In this document: positions 33,634 through 42,574 of the stretch, piece after piece | Layout: the number at the start of each line of letters is the position of its first letter | How positions within the stretch are numbered: the stretch's first letter is position 1 | Assembly (NCBI GenBank): GCA_019635285.1 | Contig: JAHBZS010000007.1 | Span: forward strand, 1-64,000 | DNA: 64,000 bases | From: Rubrivivax sp. | GTDB taxonomy: Bacteria; Pseudomonadota; Gammaproteobacteria; Burkholderiales; Burkholderiaceae_C | Reading direction: 5' to 3' | Position numbers and translations under genes: made by a program | The notes under the pieces: model-generated | Database searches by the model: none | Seen by the model: only the letters and a program-made list of their open reading frames with translations | Told to the model about the DNA's origin: nothing

Positions 33634-34797
33634 TCAAGCGGCTGAGTTCAGGCGCAGCAGCCTCTGCAGGGGCCTGGCGGGAGTTCCGCCCGGGAACAGG
33701 ATGCGCGAGGTGTGCTCGGGTTCGACCTGGAACGCTTCGGCGCACACCGAGGCGATCAGCAGGTCCAGTGCCAGCGTGGGCCTCAGATCGCGCCCCTCGA
33801 AGAGCTTCGCTGCAGAAAGTCCCGGCCAATCGGCGATGACGCGGCCGCCTTGCACGGCGCCGCCGACCAGCATGGCCGCCGAGCCGGTGCCGTGGTCGGT
33901 GCCGCCGGTGCCGTTGGCGGCCACGGTGCGCCCAAACTCGGTGGCCACCAGGATCACCGTCTGCGCCCAGGCCGCCCCCAGCCCTTCGTGCAGCCCCGAG
34001 ATCAGGCCATCGAGCCCGCCGAGCTGGTTGGCCAGCCGTGCGTTCTGCCCGCTGTGCGTGTCCCAGCCACTGGTCTCGATCATGGCGATGCGCGGGCCGT
34101 CGGCGCGTGCCAGGAAGCCTGCGGCCATGCGGCCCAGCGCCGCCGGCGCCTGCCGATTGCCGCCGCCGCCGGAGCCGGCGGCCATGCCGCGTGCCTCGAT
34201 GGCCGAAGACCACAGGGCGTGCAGTTGCGGGTCGCTCGCATAAAGCTGGTCGACACGCATCATCAAGTCGTCGTTGGCCTGCGGCAGCGCAGAGGGCGCG
34301 TAGCTCGCCACCTCGACCGGGCCGCGCAGCGCCAACGGCACCGAAGGCGCGAAGGCGATCGCATCCTTGCCTCTGCGGGGCAGCATGCCGACCAGACGGT
34401 TCATCCAACCGTCCTTCAGCTGGTACGGCGCGCTGCCGCCGGTCTCCAACACGTTCTGCCCGTCGAAGTGGGACCGGTCACGGTAGGGCGACGCGACCGC
34501 ATGAAAGAAGCTCGCCTGCCCGGCGCCGTACAGCTCGTGCAGCTTCGGCAACGACGGGTGCAGCGCGAAGCTGCCATCCAGCTTCAGCTGACTCGCGGCG
34601 TCGACCGCCAGCGCGCCGCGCAGGCTGGCATAGGCCGGCTCGGCATACGGGATGACGGTATTCAACCCATCGGCCGCGCCGCGCTGGATGATGAAGATGA
34701 AGCGCCGGTCGGTGGCGGCTTGCGCAAAGAGCAGGGGCGATGCCGTGAACAAACCGGCGGTGCCGAGGAAGCGGCGGCGGTCCATGGGCACGGTCAT
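33634..34797 (-). CDS. DUF1501 family protein (twin-arginine exported)
   Basis: The 387-aa protein begins MTVPMDRRRFLGTAGLFTASPLLFAQA, a Tat-type signal with RRRFLG, so export of a folded protein is expected. It shows the DUF1501 pattern: IFIIQRGAADGLNTVIPY, LHPSLPKLHELYGAGQASFFHAVASPYRDRSHFDGQ (quoted in part as SPYRDRSHFDGQ), ETSGWDTHSGQNARL and EFGRTVAANGTGGTDHG. The sulfatase-like alkaline phosphatase fold suggests a metal site in these last motifs. It overlaps the DUF1800 gene by 4 bp; the two families are almost always paired. Function is unknown. Confidence 0.9.
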   Translation of the reverse strand: MTVPMDRRRFLGTAGLFTASPLLFAQAATDRRFIFIIQRGAADGLNTVIPYAEPAYASLRGALAVDAASQLKLDGSFALHPSLPKLHELYGAGQASFFHAVASPYRDRSHFDGQNVLETGGSAPYQLKDGWMNRLVGMLPRRGKDAIAFAPSVPLALRGPVEVASYAPSALPQANDDLMMRVDQLYASDPQLHALWSSAIEARGMAAGSGGGGNRQAPAALGRMAAGFLARADGPRIAMIETSGWDTHSGQNARLANQLGGLDGLISGLHEGLGAAWAQTVILVATEFGRTVAANGTGGTDHGTGSAAMLVGGAVQGGRVIADWPGLSAAKLFEGRDLRPTLALDLLIASVCAEAFQVEPEHTSRILFPGGTPARPLQRLLRLNSAA

Positions 34798-36167
34798 CTC
34801 CTCAGGAACTCGGGCGCGACGAGCAGCAAGGCCAGCGCCGTGCGGCCGCTCTCGGCACGCGCGATGGCACCGGCCGTGCTCTCGCTCAATGCGCCGGGCA
34901 GCACGCGCGGCGCCAGCGCGCGTGCGTCGGCCGCGGCACCGGCCTGCGACGCCAGGCGTTGTGCGGTCTCCACGCGGCGCAGCAGCGCGTCGGGCGCGGC
35001 CCAGGTGGCGGCCACGTCGTCGTAGCCGGCCGGCGAGCCGGGGCGCCACACCGGCTGGCCCAGCTGGTTCATCAGGTTCACCGCTTGAGCCGGCGGCATC
35101 TCGGGCCGGCCCAGGGCGCGCTGCGCGGAAATGGCCCATTCCCAAGGGGACTTGAACTTGGCCGCCGTGGGCTGCCACGCTTGCGGTGCCGCAACCAACT
35201 CGCGGTACAGGCTGGGCAGGTCACCGCCGGTGCGCATGAAGGTGTCGGCCAGGCGCTGCACCAGCGCGGGGGGTGGATCGTCGGCCACGAAGTGGCGCGC
35301 CAGCTTGCCAGCGATGTGGCGGGCCGTGGCCGGCGCGACCGCCAGGTCGTGCAGCATGGCGCTGGCCTGCGCTTCGCCGCCCTCGGCATAGCTGCGGCCC
35401 AGCAGAGTCCGCGACCCGGGTTCGTGCAGCGCCGGCACGAAGCGGAAGGTGGCCGCGCTGCCGGGTGCTCCGTGTGCCCCGTCGTCGCCCGGCAGGGTCC
35501 AGCCGGTGAGCGCGCGGGCGAACTCGGTGACGTCCTGCTGCGTGTAGCCGCTGCGCACACCGAGCGTATGCAGCTCCAGGATCTCGCGCGCCAGGTTCTC
35601 GTTGAGGCCACGGCGGCGCTGCCCGGCCCTGCGTGGACGCTGTGCTGCGGGGCTGTCGGGGCCGATCGACTGCGCCTGGTCGAGGTACAGCAGCATCGTC
35701 GGATGGCGGACCACGGCCAGCAGCAGATCCTCGAAGCGGCCCAGCACATGCGGCCGGATGGCGTCGGCCTCGAAGCCGCCTGCCATGCCCACGATCAGCA
35801 GCTTGTCCACCGACACGGCGAAGTGGTTGGACCAGAAGTGCACCAGCCGTTCCACGAAGGGCGTGGTGGTCTGCAGGGCACTGTGGGTGCGGGCACCCAC
35901 CGCCGCGACATAGGTGTCGCGCCCCTGGCGGAGATAGGCTTCGCGAATGCCGCTGACCTGTCCCTCCGCAGCCTGCCGCACAGCGCGCTGCTGCGCGAGC
36001 CAGAGTTCCAGCAGCGCCGGGGTTCGGGCCATCGGCTTCCAGGCCGACGGCATGGGCTCATAAGCGTCGAACTGGCTCAGCAGCCACCGTTGCGGATCGG
36101 CCGGTGCCGAGTCGTCGGGCCTGGCGCCAAGGCCAAAGCGGTTCAGGGCGACGGCGGAGCTACTCAT
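34794..36167 (-). CDS. DUF1800 family protein
   Basis: The 457-aa protein starts SSSAVALNRFGLGARPDDS, the usual opening of DUF1800. Other family markers are LVHFWSNHFAVSVDK (about residues 105-119), RPHVLGRFEDLLLAVVRHPTMLLYLD (quoted in part as GRFEDLLLAVVRHPTMLLYL), NENLAREILELHTLGV (about 185-200) and HFVADDPP. It is encoded with the DUF1501 partner, whose Tat signal could carry the pair out of the cell. A longer ATG start at 36236 is possible but adds residues not typical for the family. Confidence 0.9.
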   Translation of the reverse strand: MSSSAVALNRFGLGARPDDSAPADPQRWLLSQFDAYEPMPSAWKPMARTPALLELWLAQQRAVRQAAEGQVSGIREAYLRQGRDTYVAAVGARTHSALQTTTPFVERLVHFWSNHFAVSVDKLLIVGMAGGFEADAIRPHVLGRFEDLLLAVVRHPTMLLYLDQAQSIGPDSPAAQRPRRAGQRRRGLNENLAREILELHTLGVRSGYTQQDVTEFARALTGWTLPGDDGAHGAPGSAATFRFVPALHEPGSRTLLGRSYAEGGEAQASAMLHDLAVAPATARHIAGKLARHFVADDPPPALVQRLADTFMRTGGDLPSLYRELVAAPQAWQPTAAKFKSPWEWAISAQRALGRPEMPPAQAVNLMNQLGQPVWRPGSPAGYDDVAATWAAPDALLRRVETAQRLASQAGAAADARALAPRVLPGALSESTAGAIARAESGRTALALLLVAPEFLRR

Positions 36168-36301
36168 TGCCGAATTGTCACGCTCGAACTTCTGCGCGCT
36201 GTGTCCGCTGTGTGGCGAAGCGTAAAGACCAAGCAAGCACCAAGCACTTCAGCCCGCGGCACCGACCGCAGCCACCCGCAGCCGCTTTCATGCGCGAGCG
36301 C

Positions 36302-36793
36302 TCAGCGCACGAACTGGTCCACGTAGTCCGCGCCCAGCCCGACCTCGCGGTAGTGCCGGCGGCACATCTCGATCTTGGTGAACACGTCCTCGTAGCCGGT
36401 GGTCTGGCCGGCCTCGTCGACGTAGACCATCGCGCCGGCGATGTTGAAGAAGGTGATCATCTCCGTCGCGCCGCCTGCGGCCTCGTCGACCACCAGCGTG
36501 TGGATCTCGCCCGGCGGCTCGTAGACGAAGCTGCCTTCGTGGGCCACCCAGTCGTGCTCCAGGTAGCGCCAGGCGCCGCGGATCACGTAGCCCGTCACCC
36601 AGCTGGGGTGGATGTGGCGCGACAGCACGCCGGCCTTGCGCACGCGCAGCAGGTTGCACCAGCTGCCGGTCACCGTGTTCAGCAGCAGCGGGCGGAACCA
36701 CACCAGCGGCGCCTGCGGCACCCACACGCGTTCGTCGTCGGGGACCGCTTGGATGGCGATCTCCGGCTGGATGCCGGGAAGTTGCACGATCAT
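36302..36793 (-). CDS. Cupin protein, 2,4'-dihydroxyacetophenone dioxygenase family
   Basis: The 163-aa protein is a single cupin. The metal site is read in LSRHIHPSWVTGYVIRG (two His, about residues 59-64) and PPGEIHTLVV (Glu and His, about 93-101). The VWFRPLLLNTVTGSWCNLLRV opening (quoted in part as LLLNTVTGSWCNLLRV) and the GYEDVFTKIEMCRRHYREVGLG tail (part: YEDVFTKIEMCRRHY) are like 2,4'-dihydroxyacetophenone dioxygenase, a C-C bond-cleaving iron enzyme. Here it ends a sugar-acid type operon, so a ketoacid or ring-less substrate is possible. Confidence 0.8.
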   Translation of the reverse strand: MIVQLPGIQPEIAIQAVPDDERVWVPQAPLVWFRPLLLNTVTGSWCNLLRVRKAGVLSRHIHPSWVTGYVIRGAWRYLEHDWVAHEGSFVYEPPGEIHTLVVDEAAGGATEMITFFNIAGAMVYVDEAGQTTGYEDVFTKIEMCRRHYREVGLGADYVDQFVR

Positions 36794-36806
36794 CGTCGCG
36801 GCTCCT

Positions 36807-37511
36807 TCAGGTGATCAAGTACCCGCCGTCCACCGGCAGCACCACGCCAGTGACGAAGCGCGCGCCTTCGCTGGCCAGAAACAGCACCGGCCCGGCCACG
36901 TCCTCGGGCGTGCCCCAGCGGCCCAGCGGCGTGCGCGCCAGGATCGGCGCGCTGCGCGCCGGGTCGTCCTGCAGCGCCTGCGTCAGCGGCGTGGCGATCC
37001 AGCCCGGCGCCACCGCGTTGACGCGGATGCCGTCGGCCGCGTAGGCGATGGCCAGGCTTTTGGTCAGTTGCGCCACGCCGCCCTTGCTGGCGCTGTAGCC
37101 GGGCACCAGGCCGCCGCCGAAGAAGCTGAGCATCGACGCGGTGTTGACGATGCAGCCGCGCCGCGCCTTCAGCCCCGAGCGCGCCGCGGCGCAGACGCGC
37201 ATGGTGCCGTTCAGGTTGATGTCCACGGTGCGCGCAAAGGCCTCGGCCTCGTGCTCGGCGCCGCGGTTGATGATGCCGGCGCAGTTGACCACCACGTCCA
37301 GCTCGCCCAGTTCCTGCAGCAGCGCGGCCACCGCATCGCCGTCGCGCACGTCGAGCATGCGGTGGGCGAGGGCGGGGCGGGCGGCGGTGGCCGCGTCGAC
37401 CTCGGCCGCCGTTGCGCCGGTGGCCCACACCTGTGCGCCGTCCGCCGCGAAGGCCGACGCGATGCCCGCGCCGATGCCGCTGGTGGCGCCGGTGACCAGC
37501 ACCTTCCTCAT
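36807..37511 (-). CDS. SDR family oxidoreductase (classical, intact triad)
   Basis: The 234-aa NAD(P)-dependent dehydrogenase has TGATSGIGAGIASAF (residues 7-21), VNCAGI, and the complete Ser-Tyr-Lys triad in IVNTASMLSFFGGGLVPGYSASKGG (Ser about 128, Tyr-x3-Lys about 141-145). The end ARFVTGVVLPVDGGYL is standard. Its ATG overlaps the kinase stop by 4 bp. In this operon it likely oxidises a hydroxyl of a sugar acid, as in 2-keto-3-deoxygluconate or gluconate pathways. The exact substrate is not readable. Confidence 0.88.
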   Translation of the reverse strand: MRKVLVTGATSGIGAGIASAFAADGAQVWATGATAAEVDAATAARPALAHRMLDVRDGDAVAALLQELGELDVVVNCAGIINRGAEHEAEAFARTVDINLNGTMRVCAAARSGLKARRGCIVNTASMLSFFGGGLVPGYSASKGGVAQLTKSLAIAYAADGIRVNAVAPGWIATPLTQALQDDPARSAPILARTPLGRWGTPEDVAGPVLFLASEGARFVTGVVLPVDGGYLIT

Positions 37512-38428
37512 GCCTGCCTCGCCAGGGCGGCACGCACCGCGTCGGCGCGCGGGATCGGCGCCACCGCGCCGTAGCCCTGCGTGGACAGCGCCGCCGCCGC
37601 GGCGGCGTAGCGCCCGGCGGCGCGCAGGCCGTCGCCGGCCACCAGGCGTGCGACGAAGGCACCGCCAAAGGTGTCGCCGGCGCCGGTGGCATCCACCGGC
37701 TGGCAGGGGAAGGGGGCGATGCGGTGGCGCTCGCTTTCGCTGGCCACCAGCGCGCCTTCGGCGCCCAGCTTCAGCGCCACTACGTTCGCGCCGCCGCGCA
37801 GGCAGTGGTCGACGATGGCGTCGGGCTCGGTCAGCCCGGTGATGGCGGTGATGTCGTCCCAACTGGGCAGCGCGATATCGCAGCGCCGCAGCACGTCGCT
37901 CATCACCGCGCGGGCGCGGTCCAGCGACCACAGCTTCAGCCGCAGGTTGGTGTCGAAGGAGACGCGCGCGCCGGCCGCCCGCGCCGCGTCGATGGCGGCA
38001 TAGCCGGCGTCGCAGGCGCTGTTGGAAATCGCCAGCGAGATGCCCGACAGATGGAAGACCTTGGCCGCGGCGATGCGCGCCTGCGGCACATCGGCCGGCG
38101 CCACGCGGCTGGCCGCGCTGCCGCTGCGGTAGAAGTGGAACTCGTGGCCGCGCTCGCCGTGGGTGACGAAGTAGATCGCGGTGAAGGCCGCGGCGTCGCT
38201 GCGCACCAGGCTGTGGTCCACGCCTTCGGCATCCCACAGCGCGCGCAGTGCGCGGCCGTTGGCGTCGTCGCCCAGCGCGCTCCAGTAGCCGACGCGCGCG
38301 CCCTGGCGCGCGGCGGCGATGGCGAAGTTGCTGCTGTCGCCGCCGAAGCCCTGCAGGTACAGGCGGCCCTCGCCCTGGCCGGTCTGGTTGAACTCGACCA
38401 TCGGTTCGCCGTAGGCGAGGATGTCCAT
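37508..38428 (-). CDS. PfkB-family sugar kinase (2-keto-3-deoxygluconate kinase-like)
   Basis: The 306-aa ribokinase-fold enzyme starts MDILAYGEPMVEFNQTGQGEG and has GGDSSNFAIAAARQGARVGY (about residues 29-48), and the ATP/anion-hole signature PVDATGAGDTFGGAFVARL with catalytic Asp (about 250). KDG kinases phosphorylate 2-keto-3-deoxygluconate, which an aldolase then splits. The adjoining RraA-like aldolase and hydroxyacid dehydrogenase support a sugar-acid role. It overlaps the SDR gene by 4 bp. Confidence 0.87.
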   Translation of the reverse strand: MDILAYGEPMVEFNQTGQGEGRLYLQGFGGDSSNFAIAAARQGARVGYWSALGDDANGRALRALWDAEGVDHSLVRSDAAAFTAIYFVTHGERGHEFHFYRSGSAASRVAPADVPQARIAAAKVFHLSGISLAISNSACDAGYAAIDAARAAGARVSFDTNLRLKLWSLDRARAVMSDVLRRCDIALPSWDDITAITGLTEPDAIVDHCLRGGANVVALKLGAEGALVASESERHRIAPFPCQPVDATGAGDTFGGAFVARLVAGDGLRAAGRYAAAAAALSTQGYGAVAPIPRADAVRAALARQA

Positions 38429-38434
38429 GCGGGG

Positions 38435-39091
38435 TCAGATCCTTCCGTACTTGGCCAGGCCCTGGCGCAGCGACTTCTGGTCCATGATCAGCTTGGCCTG
38501 CTCGAGTTCGCGCGCGTCGATCTCCTGCGCCATCTTAAGCACCTGCGCCGCTTGCGCCTGCGGCACCACGACCACGCCGTCGACGTCGCCGACGATCAGG
38601 TCGCCCGGGTGCACCACCACGCCGCCCACGCGCACCGGCACCTGCGCCGCCACGGTCTTGTAGCGGCCCAGCGTGGTGCCCGGGCTGACGCTGCGCGCAT
38701 ACACCGGGAAGCCGTAGTCGCGGCGGATCTCCACCAGGTCGCGCACGCCGCCGTCGAGCACCGCGCCGGCATGGCCGTTGGCCACCGCGCCGGCGGTCAT
38801 GAGCCCGCCCCAGACGGCCACGTCGGGCTCGCCGCCGGCGATGGAGATGACGATGACGCTGCCCTTGGGCGCCTCGTCGATCAGGTCCAGCGCATGCTGC
38901 GGCGGCAGGAATTCGTCGGTGGCCGCTTCCAGCACCGTGGCCGCGGGGCCGCAGATCCGCTGGTCGTTGATCTGCGGCTTGATGGGGTGGTCCATGTAGC
39001 CGCGGTGGCCGCAGACCTTGTCGACGGCGTCGGCGATCGAGGCGATGGCCACCTGGCCGAAGGCTTCGACCAGTTTGGAGGTGTCGTTCAT
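38435..39091 (-). CDS. RraA-like aldolase/decarboxylase (HMG/CHA aldolase type)
   Basis: The 218-aa protein has the RraA-like fold: the GPAATVLEAATDEF strand, VISIAGGEPDVAVWGGLMTAGAVANGHAGAVLDGGVRDLVEIR (key part GGLMTAGA and DGGVRD, about residues 95-125) and the GDLIVGDVDGVVVVPQ signature with metal-binding Asp. Members are class II pyruvate aldolases or oxaloacetate decarboxylases; RraA itself inhibits RNase E. The R and D of GGVRD are the catalytic residues of the aldolase group. In this operon it likely cleaves a 2-keto acid intermediate. Confidence 0.85.
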   Translation of the reverse strand: MNDTSKLVEAFGQVAIASIADAVDKVCGHRGYMDHPIKPQINDQRICGPAATVLEAATDEFLPPQHALDLIDEAPKGSVIVISIAGGEPDVAVWGGLMTAGAVANGHAGAVLDGGVRDLVEIRRDYGFPVYARSVSPGTTLGRYKTVAAQVPVRVGGVVVHPGDLIVGDVDGVVVVPQAQAAQVLKMAQEIDARELEQAKLIMDQKSLRQGLAKYGRI

Positions 39092-39107
39092 GGGGGGTTC
39101 CAGTGGG

Positions 39108-40166
39108 TTACCAGGGGTTGAGCCAATGCAGCGGCCGCTCGCCGCGCAACACGCGCACCGCCTCCTCGGCGGCCTTGCGCTGCAGGTCGCGCATGGACTC
39201 TTCGCTGTACCAGCCGATGTGGTTGGTGACGACGACGTTGTCCAGCGCAAACAGCGGATGGGCCGGGTCGGGCGGCTCGTGCTCGAACACGTCCAGCCCG
39301 GCGCCGAGGATGCGGCGCTGCGCCAGCGCCGCGGCCAAGGCGTCCAGGTCGACCAGCCCGCCGCGTGCGGTGTTGACCAGGATGGCCGTCGGCCGCATGG
39401 TGGCGATGCGCCGCGAGTCGATGAGGTGCCGCGTCTGCGGCTTCAGCGGCGCGTGCAGCGAAATCAGGTCGGCCTCGCGGCAGATGTCGTCGACGCTGGC
39501 GGCCCTCGCGCCCGGCGGCAGGTCGGGGTGGGGGTCGGCCACCAGCACGCGTGCGAAGCCGAAGCCGGCGAACATGGCGTGCGTGAGCCGCGCGATGCGG
39601 CCGTAGCCGATGAGCCCCAGCGTGCGCCCGCGCAGGCGGTACATCGGCTGCAGCACGCCGGTGGACCAGCGGCCGGCGCGCACCTCGGCGTCGTGCAGGC
39701 GCACGCGCCGCACCACGGCCAGCGCCAGCGCCACCGCCTGCGTGGCCACCTCGTCGGTGCCGTAGTCGGGCACGTTGCAGACCGCGATGCGGCGTTCGCT
39801 GGCGGCACGCTGGTCGATGTTGTCCACGCCGATGCCGTAGCGGATGACCGCGCGGCCGTTCGTCATCGCCTCGATCGCCGCGCGCGGCAGCGGCGATTCG
39901 CGCACCAGCACCACGCTGGCGTCGCGCACCGCCGCCAGCGTCGCGTCCGGGTCGCGCCGGCAGGGGCGCAGCTCGAAGCGCGCGCCCACCGTGGCGAGCA
40001 ACTGCTCTTCCTGGTCGTAGGCGGCGTAGCCGTCGTCGATGGCGACGACGAGCGCCTCACGCCCCTCGCCCGGCGCGTCCGCCGGTTCGCCTGGGGAGGT
40101 GGCGCGGGCCGGCTTGGCAGCGGCCCGGCGCGCGTCCCGCGCCGCGTTCGAGGCAGGGCGTGTCAT
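39108..40166 (-). CDS. D-2-hydroxyacid dehydrogenase (C-terminal-binding-protein/phosphoglycerate dehydrogenase type)
   Basis: The 352-aa enzyme has an unusual basic Ala/Arg/Lys-rich first 35 residues before the conserved domain. The NAD site is LGLIGYGRIARLTHAMFAGF (about residues 185-204). Catalytic residues are Arg in LVNTARGGLVD, Glu in GLDVFEHEPPDP and His in TNHIGWYSEESM. It likely interconverts a 2-hydroxyacid and a 2-ketoacid. It lies between the RraA-like gene and the TRAP binding-protein gene in the same operon. Confidence 0.88.
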   Translation of the reverse strand: MTRPASNAARDARRAAAKPARATSPGEPADAPGEGREALVVAIDDGYAAYDQEEQLLATVGARFELRPCRRDPDATLAAVRDASVVLVRESPLPRAAIEAMTNGRAVIRYGIGVDNIDQRAASERRIAVCNVPDYGTDEVATQAVALALAVVRRVRLHDAEVRAGRWSTGVLQPMYRLRGRTLGLIGYGRIARLTHAMFAGFGFARVLVADPHPDLPPGARAASVDDICREADLISLHAPLKPQTRHLIDSRRIATMRPTAILVNTARGGLVDLDALAAALAQRRILGAGLDVFEHEPPDPAHPLFALDNVVVTNHIGWYSEESMRDLQRKAAEEAVRVLRGERPLHWLNPW

Positions 40167-40179
40167 GCGTCTGCCGGCA

Positions 40180-41190
40180 TCACTTCTTCGTCGCGTCGAT
40201 GGCCTTGAACAGGTCGTCGACGTAGTTCTTGCCGATCTCGGCCTCGGCCCACTGGCGCACCGGCGGCTGCGCCAGCTTGCGGAACTCGCCGATCTGCGCC
40301 GCGGTCGGCACGTAGACCTGCATGCCGTTCTTCTCCAGGATGGCCTTGGCGTTGTTGTCCTGGTCTGCGGTCATCTTGCGGTGGATGGCCGTGGCCTTGG
40401 CGACGCCTTCGTCGACCGCCTTGCGCTCGGTGGCGGTCAGGCCGTTGTAGAAGCGGTCGTTGACCATGTAGGCGTGCACCGAGTACACGTGCCCATCCAA
40501 GGTGGCGTACTTCTGGTACTGGTACAGGCTGGCGGCCAGGATGTTGGTGACGCCGTTCTCCTGCCCGTCCACCACCTTCTGCTGCAGTGCGGTGGGCAGC
40601 TCGGCCCAGGGGATGGCCGACGGCGACGCACCCAGCGCCTCGACCATCGTCTTGAACACCGGCGACGGCTGTATGCGGATCTTCATGCCCTTCATGTCGG
40701 CCGGCGTCTGGATGGGGCGCAGGCTGTTGGTGAAGTGGCGCACGCCGTTGTCGGCCACCGACAGCATGCGGATGCCGGTCTTCTTGATCATGTCGTCGGA
40801 GAAGCCCTTCAGCCACGCCGAGTCATACACGCGCCAGGCCTGCTCGTGGCTGTCGAACAGGAACGGAATGCCGAGCACGCCGATCGGCTTGTAGACGGTG
40901 GCGATGGCGCCGTCGTGCGCCACGGCCAGCTCCAGCGTGCCGAGCTTCAGGCCCTCCATCGTCGGCTGGTCCTTGCCGAACTGGCCGGCCGGATAGATCT
41001 CGACCTTGATCGAGCCGTTGGTCGCCTTCTCCACATACTCCTTGAAGGCCAGCGCGGCCACGTGCTTGGGCTGGTCGTCCTTGGCGGGCTGGAAGTGGGC
41101 GTACTTCAGCACCTTCTGCGCATGGGCCAGCGGCGCCGCGAGGCAGGCCGCAGCGGCGGCGGCGACGGCGAGCAAACGGGACAGTTTCAT
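40180..41190 (-). CDS. dctP: TRAP transporter substrate-binding protein DctP
   Basis: The 336-aa periplasmic receptor has a signal peptide (KLSRLLAVAAAAAACLAAPLAHA) and the DctP fold: KYAHFQPAKDDQPKHVAALAF (part: KYAHFQPAKDDQPKHVAA), KVEIYPAGQFGKDQPTMEGLKLGTLE (part: EIYPAGQFGKD) and the substrate-anchoring Arg in MKGMKIRIQPSPVFKTMVEALG. TRAP receptors bind organic acids through that Arg. It is transcribed after dctQ and dctM. Confidence 0.94.
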   Translation of the reverse strand: MKLSRLLAVAAAAAACLAAPLAHAQKVLKYAHFQPAKDDQPKHVAALAFKEYVEKATNGSIKVEIYPAGQFGKDQPTMEGLKLGTLELAVAHDGAIATVYKPIGVLGIPFLFDSHEQAWRVYDSAWLKGFSDDMIKKTGIRMLSVADNGVRHFTNSLRPIQTPADMKGMKIRIQPSPVFKTMVEALGASPSAIPWAELPTALQQKVVDGQENGVTNILAASLYQYQKYATLDGHVYSVHAYMVNDRFYNGLTATERKAVDEGVAKATAIHRKMTADQDNNAKAILEKNGMQVYVPTAAQIGEFRKLAQPPVRQWAEAEIGKNYVDDLFKAIDATKK

Positions 41191-41226
41191 CGGAAGTCTC
41201 CTCTACGGGCGGGGTGGGAAAGGGCG

Positions 41227-42516
41227 TCAGCGCAGGTAGCCGAACGCCTGGGGCAGCCAGGTGCTGAACGCCGGCACCAGGCTCAACAGCAGCAGGACCA
41301 GGATCTGCGCGCCCAGCATCGGCAACAGCTCGCGCGACAGCGGCCCCATCTTCACGCCCGAGACGATGGACGTGACGAACAGCAGCGCCCCCACCGGCGG
41401 CGTGATCATGCCCAGCGTCAGGTTGACGAGCACGACGATGGCGAACTGCAGCGGGTCGATGCCGGCCGCCAGCGCCAGCGGCGCCAGCACCGGCACCAGG
41501 ATCATCACGCCGGGCAGCGGCTCGATGAAGATGCCGGCGAGCAGCAGGAAGACGTTGATCAGCAGCAGCAGCTCGACCGGGCCGAGGCCGAAACCGCCGA
41601 TCCACGCGGCCACCGTCTGCGGCACCTGGCCGACGGTGAGCACCCAGCCGAAGACCTCGGAGCAGGCGATGACCATCAGGATCGACGCCGTCAGCAGCGC
41701 GGTACGCAGCAGGATCGTCGGCAGCATGGCGAAGCGCAGCGTGCCGTAGAGGAAGCGGCCGACCAGCAGCGCGTAGAACACGGCGGCCGCCGAGGCCTCG
41801 GTGGGCGTGAACATGCCGAAGTGGATGCCGCCCAGGATGATCACCGGCAGCAGCAGCGCCGGCAGCGCCTTGAAGAAGCTCACCGCGATGGTGGCCAGCG
41901 GCGGCCGGCCGGCGTCGGAGCGGTAGCCGCGCCGCGTGCTGATGATGTGGTTCACCACCAGCAAGGAGCCGGTGATCATCAGCCCGGGCACGATGCCGGC
42001 CAGGAACAGGCCCATGATGGTCACGCTCGGCTCGGTGAGCGCGTAGACGATCATGATGATCGACGGCGGGATGATCGGGCCGACGATGGCCGTGGCCGCG
42101 GTCAACGCGGCGGCATAGCCCGGGCTGTAGCCGGCCTGGCGCATCATCTTGATGAGCATGGCGCCCGGGCCGGCGACGTCGGCCAGCGCCGAGCCGCTGA
42201 TGCCGGAGAAGAAGGTCAGCGTGAGCACGTTGGTGTGGCCCAGGCCGCCGCGCACGTGGCCGATCAGCTGGCTGGCGAAGCGCAGCAGCACCTCGGTGAG
42301 CGCGCCGCCGGTCATCAGCTCGGCGGCCAGGATGAAGAACGGAATGGCCATCAGCGGGAAGCTGTCGATGCCGGCGAACATCTGCTGCACCGCCACCAGC
42401 GGCGGCAGCGAGCCCTGCACCCACACCGCGGCCAGCCCGCCGACCAGCATCGTGAAGGCGATGGGCACGCCGAGGATCAGCGTCACCAGGAAGACGAGCA
42501 TCAGCGTGGCGCTCAT
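41227..42516 (-). CDS. dctM: TRAP transporter large permease DctM
   Basis: The 429-aa protein has about 12 membrane segments and forms the transport channel with an elevator mechanism. Typical motifs are FFILAAELMTGGALTEVLLRFA, SGISGSALADVAGPGAMLIKMM (quoted in part: GISGSALADVAGPGA), GPIIPPSIIMIVYA and NLTLGMITPPVGALLFVTS. The ATG at 42516 gives the family-typical start SATLMLVFLVTLILGVPIAF. dctQ lies 58 nt upstream. Confidence 0.94.
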   Translation of the reverse strand: MSATLMLVFLVTLILGVPIAFTMLVGGLAAVWVQGSLPPLVAVQQMFAGIDSFPLMAIPFFILAAELMTGGALTEVLLRFASQLIGHVRGGLGHTNVLTLTFFSGISGSALADVAGPGAMLIKMMRQAGYSPGYAAALTAATAIVGPIIPPSIIMIVYALTEPSVTIMGLFLAGIVPGLMITGSLLVVNHIISTRRGYRSDAGRPPLATIAVSFFKALPALLLPVIILGGIHFGMFTPTEASAAAVFYALLVGRFLYGTLRFAMLPTILLRTALLTASILMVIACSEVFGWVLTVGQVPQTVAAWIGGFGLGPVELLLLINVFLLLAGIFIEPLPGVMILVPVLAPLALAAGIDPLQFAIVVLVNLTLGMITPPVGALLFVTSIVSGVKMGPLSRELLPMLGAQILVLLLLSLVPAFSTWLPQAFGYLR

Positions 42517-42574
42517 CGCGGCAGCCTCCAGGCGGCGCGCGCCGGCGTGAACGCAGGGGAACGGCCGGGCGCGT